A stretch of DNA of 29,986 nucleotides. Source: Gammaproteobacteria bacterium. Lineage in GTDB: Bacteria; Pseudomonadota; Gammaproteobacteria; Steroidobacterales; UBA11654. This document shows, piece by piece, positions 1-5,845 of the stretch; positions within the stretch are counted from its first letter, which is position 1, and each line of letters opens with the position of its first letter. The notes beneath the pieces are model-generated. The model made no database searches, was not told the origin of the DNA, and worked only from the letters and a program-made list of their open reading frames with translations. Location: contig DTSX01000055.1 in assembly GCA_012965065.1 (NCBI GenBank), positions 1-29,986 of the forward strand, written 5' to 3'. Position numbers and translations under genes: made by a program.

Positions 1-641
1 TGAATTGTTGGTGCTTCCATGTCTAGATCTGCACCTACTGAAACAGGTTCGCTTCCGTTACCCGATAAATCCTGATTGCCTACTGAACGATCATCAAGTT
101 CCAGATCCAAATCCAAGGGTTCTTTCTTCTCAGGCAAATCCGGAAGTTGGTCCAGTCTTTGCAAGCTGAAGTAGTCCAAAAATTCAGGGGTGGTTGCAAA
201 CATTGCTGGTTTTCCTGGAACGTCCCTGTAACCGATGATTCTGACCCAGTTTCTTTCGGTTAGAGTTCGCATGATGCTTGTGCTAACCGAAACGCCTCTG
301 ATTGCCTCTATATCCCCTCTTGTTACCGGTTGCCGGTAAGCAATGATTGACAAGGTCTCCAATAATGCCCGGGAATATCTTGGTGTCCTCTCTGCAAACA
401 TAATATTGAGATAATCGCCAATTTCACTTTTTGCCTGGATTCTGAATCCACTTGCTACTTTGGTAATCTCAATATCTTTATTCTCATAATCTGTTTTAAG
501 ATCATTAATTGCTGACAAAATATCAGACTTACTGGTGTTTACCTTGCTGGTAATTATTCTATGGAGTTTATCCGCAGACAATGGTTCGTATGATGCTAAT
601 AAAATAGCCTCTATTATGTTTTTTAATTTTTCGCCGTTCAT
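1..641 (-). CDS. scpB: ScpB, SMC-kleisin complex winged-helix subunit (partial, C-terminus beyond window)
   Basis: ScpB dimers bind the kleisin ScpA and complete the SMC-ScpAB condensin that organises and segregates the chromosome. The frame opens at an ATG (639-641) and stays open to the window edge, giving 213 residues without a stop. The N-terminal part (MNGEKLKNIIEAILLAS) and the middle stretch ending SIIAYRQPVTRGDIEAIRG are typical of ScpB, which is two winged-helix domains. From about residue 185 the sequence turns acidic and low in complexity (EKKEPLDLDLELDD), a tail common in this family. The start lies 2 nt after the scpA stop, so the genes are surely co-transcribed and probably translationally coupled; I see no good Shine-Dalgarno. 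The true end is not visible. Confidence 0.93.
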   Translation of the reverse strand, partial: MNGEKLKNIIEAILLASYEPLSADKLHRIITSKVNTSKSDILSAINDLKTDYENKDIEITKVASGFRIQAKSEIGDYLNIMFAERTPRYSRALLETLSIIAYRQPVTRGDIEAIRGVSVSTSIMRTLTERNWVRIIGYRDVPGKPAMFATTPEFLDYFSLQRLDQLPDLPEKKEPLDLDLELDDRSVGNQDLSGNGSEPVSVGADLDMEAPTI

Positions 642-643
642 CG

Positions 644-1510
644 TTAATGCTCGGTATTCGTTTCATTATCACTTAAAAGTGCCTTAACATGAATTATTCC
701 ATAGGCTTTTGTTTGGACAATTTCAATGAGGGATTCTTTCATAAGTTCCAGTATCGCGAGGAATGTTACTACCAAGCCTGTTTTTTGTTCTTCAAGGTCA
801 AATAATTCTGTGAAGTCAAGAAAATCCTTGTTTTTAAGCTTTTCTAAAATTGTAGTCATTCTTTCCCTGACTGATAGAGGCTCTTTCAACACATGCAATG
901 TTGTAAACATTTCAGCTCGTTTCAATACTTCTTGAAATGAAAGCAAAAGTTCTTGAAGAGCGATATCAGGAAGTTCTATTGGTTGTGCTAAGTGACTTGA
1001 TTCAACTCCTGTAATAAACACATCTCTTTCTAGTCTTTTCAATTTATTCAATTCTTCAGATGCTTTTCGATAACGCTCATACTCAAGAAGTCGTCTTACC
1101 AATTCGGCTCTTGGATCTTCTTCATCTTCTACTTCTTCGAACAATGGCAACAGCATTTTTGATTTAATCTCAGCCAACATCGCTGCCATTAGTAGATATT
1201 CTCCTGCCAGCTCAAGTTCCAATTCTTTCATCAAGTTAATGTAATTTACATATTGATCAGTAATATCGGCTATTGGGACATCCAATATATTCAGATTCTG
1301 TTTTCTTATTAGGTACAACAACAAATCCAGTGGGCCCTCAAAAGTATCAAGAAAGACCTTGAGTGCCACTGGCGGTATGTACAGATCTCTAGGAAGTTCG
1401 GTAAGGGATTCACCTTCAACAATCGCAAACGGCATTTCAACCTGTTGTGGTTGATTGGTGTGGGCATCAATATCTTCGTTTTGTAACAACTTTAAGTCTG
1501 GTTTATCCAT
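644..1510 (-). CDS. scpA: ScpA, kleisin subunit of SMC condensin
   Basis: ScpA is the kleisin that bridges the two SMC heads and recruits ScpB. The 288-residue product has a poorly conserved leader of about 48 residues, then the kleisin N-terminal helical domain (FEGPLDLLL at 57-65, then IADITDQYV and LAGEYLLMAAMLAEIKSKML), which in the family contacts the SMC neck. A charged linker follows (EDEEDPRAELVRRLLEYERY), and the C-terminal winged helix ends near AYGIIHVKALL; this end normally binds the SMC cap. Length is slightly above the usual 250-270 because of the leader. It begins 17 nt after the zipA stop, with a weak TTGGA before the ATG. Its normal appearance matters because the SMC encoded upstream lacks a recognisable hinge. 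Confidence 0.95.
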   Translation of the reverse strand: MDKPDLKLLQNEDIDAHTNQPQQVEMPFAIVEGESLTELPRDLYIPPVALKVFLDTFEGPLDLLLYLIRKQNLNILDVPIADITDQYVNYINLMKELELELAGEYLLMAAMLAEIKSKMLLPLFEEVEDEEDPRAELVRRLLEYERYRKASEELNKLKRLERDVFITGVESSHLAQPIELPDIALQELLLSFQEVLKRAEMFTTLHVLKEPLSVRERMTTILEKLKNKDFLDFTELFDLEEQKTGLVVTFLAILELMKESLIEIVQTKAYGIIHVKALLSDNETNTEH

Positions 1511-1527
1511 ATTGATCCAAGTTTATT

Positions 1528-2055
1528 TTACTCATTGGAATTGAGCAGATTGTTTAAATTACTGCGATCAATATTTTTTCCATTATCATCAAGTATCCAA
1601 GCATCATAGTGTTGGCAAAGCTCACGCATTGTTTCAAACATTTCACTAAGGATGCTTAGATCAGTTTTAGGATCAGTTTGTTGAAAAAAAAATGTGAATC
1701 CAGGAATATCTTCATTTTCCACAAAAATTCCTGGTTCAATAAGGTTTGCTACGTTGAAAAGTTTTTTATTTCCGTGTTTCTTTTCAAATATCTTCATGCT
1801 GGTAAAAGACAAATTGTGTCTTACAAATAACTTCATGACCTCATCTAGCGGTATATTGCTTTTGACCTTTGGTGAAAATCTTAAGGCAATCACTTGATTG
1901 GGTTTATCGTTATGAAGTTCATTATTATTGATAACAAACTTGTTGCTTATTTTAATTTTTGAATGATGTCTTTTGTTAAGCCACAAGGGCTTAATCAAAA
2001 GTACAATGAGTGTTGCAAGTCCTATTGAAAGTAAAATCCAGGTAAAGTCCTTCAC
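1528..2055 (-). CDS. zipA: ZipA, FtsZ-anchoring cell division protein with a very short linker
   Basis: ZipA tethers FtsZ filaments to the inner membrane. The 175-residue product has one N-terminal membrane segment (about residues 4-21), a basic stretch (NKRHHSKIK), a linker of only about 30 residues, and the C-terminal FtsZ-binding domain (about 54-165). That domain shows LFNVANLIEPGIF at 99-111 and AWILDDNG at 152-159, matching the ZipA pattern LFSLANMVKPGTF and VVLDDQ. Escherichia coli ZipA has 328 residues and a long Pro/Gln-rich linker that is missing here. The start overlaps the smc stop as ATGA. The smc-zipA order is usual in gammaproteobacteria; the next gene is usually ligA, but here it is scpA. 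Confidence 0.88.
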   Translation of the reverse strand: MKDFTWILLSIGLATLIVLLIKPLWLNKRHHSKIKISNKFVINNNELHNDKPNQVIALRFSPKVKSNIPLDEVMKLFVRHNLSFTSMKIFEKKHGNKKLFNVANLIEPGIFVENEDIPGFTFFFQQTDPKTDLSILSEMFETMRELCQHYDAWILDDNGKNIDRSNLNNLLNSNE

Positions 2056-4769
2056 GCTGATTGTGATTCTTCTGTAAGAGCCACTGCTTCGTCCAAGTCC
2101 ACAGTTACCAACCTAGAAACACCGGGTTCGCTCATGGTGACACCAATGAGTTGATTGGTTAATTCCATAGTAGTTTTGTTGTGGGTAATCACTACAAATT
2201 GTACGCTCTCACTCATTTCCCTAACGATTTCACAAAACCTAGCAACATTGGTGTCATCGAGTGGTGCATCAACTTCATCTAATAAGCAAAAAGGTGCCGG
2301 GTTTAATTCAAATATGGAGAATAACAGGGCAACTGCAGTCAGTGCTTTTTCGCCTCCAGAAAGTAGATGAATATTGCTGTTTCTTTTTCCAGGAGGGCGT
2401 GCCATTACAATGACTCCAGCGTCTAAAGAATCATCTTTTTCTAATTCTAAGTATGCTTTACCACCATCAAATAATCTTGGGAAATGTTTTTTGAGACCGA
2501 TGTTGACTTTTTCAAACGTTTCATTAAATCTTTTCATCGATTCATCGTCTATTTGCTTTATAGCACCATTCAATGTATCCAATGCTCTATTAAGATCATC
2601 AAATTGTGAGTCAAGATTATCTTTTCTTTTAGCCTCTTCTTCGTATTCATTTGAAGCGGCAAGATTAATCGGTCCCAGTCTTTCCATTGATCGTAATATT
2701 TTCTCTAATTCTTGTTCAAGTTCAGTTTCATTAAGTGTTTCGACAATGCTTTCTTTAATTGATTCATACGAGTAGCCGTTTGCAGATAACTGGTCGTCCA
2801 ATCCTTCTTTTCTAACTTCTAATTCCCTAATTGAAAGTTTGTATTTTTCAAGTATTTCTCTAGACTGATTGACTTCTGCATTTTGGTTGGTTCGATCAAT
2901 TTCATAATTCCTTAATGTTGCTTGAATAATCTCCAGTTGCTCCCTCAGAGTATTTAACGTCTGCTCAGATTCCAAGCTGTGATTCAACAAAGATTCAAGT
3001 TGTTCCTTTACTTCAGCTGTTGGGTCTGATTTTTTCCTTGTCCCTTTAGTGATTTCCAGGGATTTTGCCATAATTTGTGTTTTCTGTGACTCGAGGCGGT
3101 TCATGGCATTTTTTAAGGCAGAAATTGTGGATCGGTTAGACTCGGCTTTTAACTCAAGTTTTTGCAATGAAGGTCTTTGGCTGTTAATTTTTTGTTTGTA
3201 GGTGTTGATTTCATTGGATAAATCTATTTTTTGTTGATCTAATTTTTCTTTGTCAGTGGCTAACTCATCCAATTTTCCCTTGGCCAATTTAAGATTTTTC
3301 TTTGATGAATCAATTTGACCTTCATTCTTAGTAATTTCTTGTTCTATGGTCTGAAATTTTAGACTTAGAGACACAAGTTTTTCCCCAAGCAGATCAAGTT
3401 TATTTGTAATAATTTCAAAACTCTGTGGATCAAAATAGATTTTCGAACTTTCTATTTCTTTTTCAAGTTGTTTAAAAATTGACTCCGCTTCATGAAGGTT
3501 CTTGATTGTTCTTTTTTGATCATCAATTTGTGTCATTTGTTTCGACAACACACTAATTTTAACTGACTCTGTTTCGACGACTGTATTTAGCTCATTGATT
3601 TCATTCGTGATAGATTCATTTTGTTCACTCACACCTTGGAGATTCCCTTCAAGTTCGTTTAAAGTCTGTTCCAAGCCGTTGACAATAGAGCTTGCAGTAA
3701 TAATTGTTTGTTCGAGTTTGGATAGAGCAGATGAAATTTGATTAATTTGAACGGAATCTTCTTTGTGTTCTTTGTTTATTCTCTCAAGCTCTTTTTGAAT
3801 TTCTTGGACATTGAAACTTTTTTGAGACTCCAGTTCTTTTTCATATTCGATTGATTGCTCTAACCTTGCAATTTTTGATTGCAATTCAAAATGATCTTTT
3901 TGAGCGTTATTAAAGTTTTGGGTGGCCTCGGCATCTGCCACTCTTTGTTCTTCAATATCCGCTTCTATTTTTCTTAATTCTGTTAAATTCTGGTCAAAAG
4001 CACTTTGATGTTGTTGTACTTCCTCTTGATTGTCTTTTAGCTTAGAAAGAAGACCGTTTATTCTAGTAAACAATACTTCTGCATGAATTTCTTTTTCCCG
4101 AGATTTATATTTTTTATATCTTTTTGCAGCATTAGACTGAGTCTTTAACCGCCTGAGTTGTTTTTCAATTTCTTCTCTTATATCATTCAAACGATTCAAG
4201 TTTTCTTTTGTATTCTTAATCCTGGATTCAGTTTCTTTTCTTTTTTGCTTGTATTTTGAAACACCAGCTGCTTCTTCCAAAAAAGTTCTCATGTCATCAG
4301 GTTTGGCTTCAATTAATCTTGAAATTGTGTCCTGTTGAACGATTGCGTAACTTCTAGGTCCAAGACCGGTGCCCAAAAACAAGGTGGTGATATCTTTTCT
4401 TCGACATTTGGTTCCATTCAGAAAATATCGAGACTGGCCATCTCTGGTAATAACCCTTTTAGTTGAGATTTCATTGTATTTTGAGTATTCACCACCTACT
4501 TTTTTATCAGTGTTATCAAATAATAACTCTATAGTTGCAGTACTGACTGGTTTACGTGTTGAAGACCCATTGAATATGACGTCAGACATTGATTCACCCC
4601 TGAGGTATTTTGCAGAAGACTCACCTAAAACCCAACGAACCGCGTCTATTACATTGGATTTCCCACAGCCATTTGGCCCAACAATACCAACGATAGTTGA
4701 TGGAAGAGATAAGGTTGTAGGTTCAACGAAAGTCTTAAAACCAGAGAGTTTTATTTTACTTAATCGCAT
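2052..4769 (-). CDS. smc: SMC chromosome condensation ATPase, apparently without a hinge domain
   Basis: SMC is the ATPase of bacterial condensin. The 905-residue product has an intact N-terminal half-head (Walker A GPNGCGKS at 31-38, Q-loop VQQD near 145) and an intact C-terminal half-head (LSGGEK at 803-808, Walker B CLLDEVD at 828-834, then APLDD). The run MERLGPINLAA (695-705) and the sequence after it are typical of gammaproteobacterial SMC. Between the heads, residues about 171-740 look like continuous coiled coil rich in Glu, Lys, Gln and Leu. The usual hinge of about 150-180 residues, with its Gly-rich beta strands, is not visible. The only obvious break near the centre is YFDPQS (445-450), giving arms of about 275 and 290 residues. 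Family length is normally about 1150-1200. The frame is unbroken, so a frameshift is unlikely. No CxxC hook is present at the apex. Confidence 0.93.
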   Translation of the reverse strand: MRLSKIKLSGFKTFVEPTTLSLPSTIVGIVGPNGCGKSNVIDAVRWVLGESSAKYLRGESMSDVIFNGSSTRKPVSTATIELLFDNTDKKVGGEYSKYNEISTKRVITRDGQSRYFLNGTKCRRKDITTLFLGTGLGPRSYAIVQQDTISRLIEAKPDDMRTFLEEAAGVSKYKQKRKETESRIKNTKENLNRLNDIREEIEKQLRRLKTQSNAAKRYKKYKSREKEIHAEVLFTRINGLLSKLKDNQEEVQQHQSAFDQNLTELRKIEADIEEQRVADAEATQNFNNAQKDHFELQSKIARLEQSIEYEKELESQKSFNVQEIQKELERINKEHKEDSVQINQISSALSKLEQTIITASSIVNGLEQTLNELEGNLQGVSEQNESITNEINELNTVVETESVKISVLSKQMTQIDDQKRTIKNLHEAESIFKQLEKEIESSKIYFDPQSFEIITNKLDLLGEKLVSLSLKFQTIEQEITKNEGQIDSSKKNLKLAKGKLDELATDKEKLDQQKIDLSNEINTYKQKINSQRPSLQKLELKAESNRSTISALKNAMNRLESQKTQIMAKSLEITKGTRKKSDPTAEVKEQLESLLNHSLESEQTLNTLREQLEIIQATLRNYEIDRTNQNAEVNQSREILEKYKLSIRELEVRKEGLDDQLSANGYSYESIKESIVETLNETELEQELEKILRSMERLGPINLAASNEYEEEAKRKDNLDSQFDDLNRALDTLNGAIKQIDDESMKRFNETFEKVNIGLKKHFPRLFDGGKAYLELEKDDSLDAGVIVMARPPGKRNSNIHLLSGGEKALTAVALLFSIFELNPAPFCLLDEVDAPLDDTNVARFCEIVREMSESVQFVVITHNKTTMELTNQLIGVTMSEPGVSRLVTVDLDEAVALTEESQSA

Positions 4770-4790
4770 AAAAAAACTTAAAAAAGATCA

Positions 4791-4822
4791 TTGATTAGTT
4801 TAAATTATATTACTGCTATATA
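4791..4822 (+). promoter_or_regulatory. Candidate queF promoter with extended -10
   Basis: TTGATT (4791-4796) lies 20 nt before an extended -10, TGC-TATATA (4814-4822). The spacer is longer than the ideal 17 nt, so the extended -10 would have to carry most of the recognition. It overlaps the candidate smc promoter on the other strand, so the two transcription units may compete. Confidence 0.35.
4804..4809 (-). promoter_or_regulatory. Candidate -10 of the smc-zipA-scpAB promoter
   Basis: A perfect TATAAT on the minus strand lies 35 nt upstream of the smc ATG, in the 98-nt divergent region shared with queF. No convincing -35 hexamer sits 16-18 nt upstream; that stretch is pure A/T and overlaps the edge of a 20-bp palindrome. 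In such AT-rich DNA a hexamer match alone is weak evidence. Confidence 0.35.
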
Positions 4823-4827
4823 CATTA

Positions 4828-4847
4828 AAATATTTAATTAAATATTT
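4828..4847. repeat. 20-bp perfect palindrome in the smc/queF divergent region
   Basis: AAATATTTAATTAAATATTT equals its own reverse complement over all 20 bases. It lies just downstream of the candidate queF -10 and just upstream of the candidate smc -10, where an operator for both genes could act. It is pure A/T, so chance or a DNA-bending role are alternatives. Confidence 0.6.
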
Positions 4848-4867
4848 AGGTTTCATTATCAAACAAA

Positions 4868-5254
4868 ATGAGCGAAATAAATCAAATACGGTTGCTTGAT
4901 CACTTCAATAATCCAGAAAAGAAAAATGAATACTTAATTAAAATTAAAGTTCCAGAATTTACCTGTTTATGCCCTAAAACTGGGCAACCTGATTTTGCCA
5001 CTTTGTATATTAAATATGTTCCAAATGAACTTTGTATAGAGCTGAAATCCCTTAAACTCTATGTTGCAAGTTTTCGACAAGTTGGAACTTTCCATGAAGC
5101 AGTGACAAATCAAATATGCAACGATCTATCCAAAATCATTGCCCCTTATTATCTAAAAGTAAGAGCAAAATTCAATGTTAGGGGCGGAATCTACACAACA
5201 GTTGAATGTTCTGTAACCGCAGACAACTGGCACGATCGTAACAATTTGATATAA
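4868..5254 (+). CDS. queF: NADPH-dependent 7-cyano-7-deazaguanine reductase, one-domain type
   Basis: QueF reduces the nitrile preQ0 to the amine preQ1 in queuosine biosynthesis, a cytosolic tunnel-fold enzyme. The 128-residue product carries the catalytic cysteine in CPKTGQPDFAT (Cys35, with Asp42 as the likely proton donor), the QueF signature ELKSLKLYVASFR (58-70), which contacts NADPH, and substrate-binding FHE (Glu77). This matches the short Bacillus-type enzyme (about 165 residues) and is trimmed at both ends. It is unlike the two-domain enzyme of about 280 residues found in E. coli. No Shine-Dalgarno is seen before the ATG. It stands alone on the plus strand, divergent from smc and followed by dksA, which seems to have its own promoter. 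Confidence 0.93.
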   Translation: MSEINQIRLLDHFNNPEKKNEYLIKIKVPEFTCLCPKTGQPDFATLYIKYVPNELCIELKSLKLYVASFRQVGTFHEAVTNQICNDLSKIIAPYYLKVRAKFNVRGGIYTTVECSVTADNWHDRNNLI

Positions 5255-5275
5255 ATTCAATTTTTTTATCTACTT

Positions 5276-5292
5276 GAAGTATTTAATACTTC
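5276..5292. repeat. Inverted repeat (8-bp arms, 1-nt centre) at the dksA promoter
   Basis: GAAGTATTTAATACTTC reads the same on both strands around one central base. It ends inside the candidate -35 hexamer of dksA (5290-5295) and is not followed by a T run. It therefore looks more like an operator than a terminator for queF. Both this repeat and the one at 4828-4847 contain TATTTAAT. Confidence 0.5.
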
Positions 5293-5317
5293 ACAATTTA
5301 TGATTCATCAGTATAAT
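5290..5317 (+). promoter_or_regulatory. Candidate sigma-70 promoter of dksA
   Basis: TTCACA (5290-5295, five of six matches to TTGACA) and a perfect TATAAT (5312-5317) are separated by 16 nt. Transcription would start near 5324, giving a leader of about 36 nt before the GTG at 5360. The upstream ATG at 5300 lies between the two hexamers and so would not be in this transcript. This is the best promoter match I see in the window. Confidence 0.6.
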
Positions 5318-5347
5318 TCATCATTTAAAAATCCAGTAACTATCAAT

Positions 5348-5353
5348 GAAGGA
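5348..5353 (+). promoter_or_regulatory. Ribosome binding site that supports a GTG start for dksA
   Basis: GAAGGA is followed by 6 nt and then GTG (5360-5362). The upstream in-frame ATG at 5300 has no Shine-Dalgarno. Starting at the GTG makes residue numbering agree with E. coli DksA to within one position. Confidence 0.65.
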
Positions 5354-5359
5354 CACGTA

Positions 5360-5830
5360 GTGGCAAGAAATAAAATAAACAATGTACAAAATGATTTGTT
5401 GTCTAGGTTTGGAATAAAAACATATCAAGCCAAGGTTCGAGAAAAGTATATGTCCAATAAACAACTTGGTCATTTCAAAAAAATACTCTTAACATGGAAA
5501 AGCCAACTTGAAACTGAAGCAGATAAAACTGTGAATCATATGAAAAATGAAAGCATTAGTTTTGCTGACCCCAACGACCGTGCCAGTCAGGAATCTGATT
5601 TTGGTCTTGAGCTTAGAACCAGAGATAGAGAAAGGAAATTACTTAAGAAAATCCAGTTCTCACTGAAGAAAGTAGAAAATGGCAGTTATGGCTATTGCGA
5701 AGAAACTGGAGAAGAAATTGGGCTTGAAAGGTTAGAGGCTCGCCCGGTTGCAACACTATGTCTAGAAGCTCAAGAACGAAGAGAAATTAAAGACAAACAA
5801 TACAGTGAAGGAGATGACTATCTAAGATGA
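5360..5830 (+). CDS. dksA: DksA, RNA polymerase secondary-channel regulator with a degenerate zinc finger
   Basis: DksA binds the secondary channel of RNA polymerase and, with ppGpp, shifts transcription from rRNA to stress and amino acid genes. From the GTG start it has 156 residues. The coiled-coil tip DPNDRAS keeps the two key aspartates (Asp70, Asp73) and Ala75, equivalent to Asp71, Asp74 and Ala76 of E. coli. The globular part has CEETG and LCLEA, so the four zinc positions read Cys113, Thr116, Cys134, Ala137 in place of four cysteines. This is the pattern known from zinc-independent DksA2 of Pseudomonas aeruginosa. The frame could extend to an ATG at 5300 (176 residues), but a promoter lies there. 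The 3' end overlaps pnp tail to tail by 9 bp. Confidence 0.92.
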   Translation: MARNKINNVQNDLLSRFGIKTYQAKVREKYMSNKQLGHFKKILLTWKSQLETEADKTVNHMKNESISFADPNDRASQESDFGLELRTRDRERKLLKKIQFSLKKVENGSYGYCEETGEEIGLERLEARPVATLCLEAQERREIKDKQYSEGDDYLR

Positions 5831-5845
5831 GGTTGATTCATCTAG
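5822..5845. repeat. Inverted repeat across the dksA and pnp stop codons
   Basis: CTAAGATGA and TCATCTAG pair as 8 bp with one bulged A around a 7-nt loop. The repeat spans the overlap of the two convergent genes, so both mRNAs could end in or near this hairpin. No U tract follows on either strand, so it is not a standard intrinsic terminator; protection of the 3' ends is one possibility. Confidence 0.35.

Noticed and set aside
3300..3500. Rad50-like zinc hook at the SMC apex
   Set aside because: There is no CxxC near the centre; the only cysteines are in the heads.
2052..4769. SMC shortened by frameshift or broken gene
   Set aside because: One continuous frame covers both half-heads with intact motifs, and both arms keep coiled-coil character up to the central turn.
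5300..5359. ATG at 5300 as the dksA start, adding 20 residues
   Set aside because: It lies between the -35 and -10 of a good promoter and has no ribosome binding site; the GTG at 5360 has GAAGGA at the right distance.
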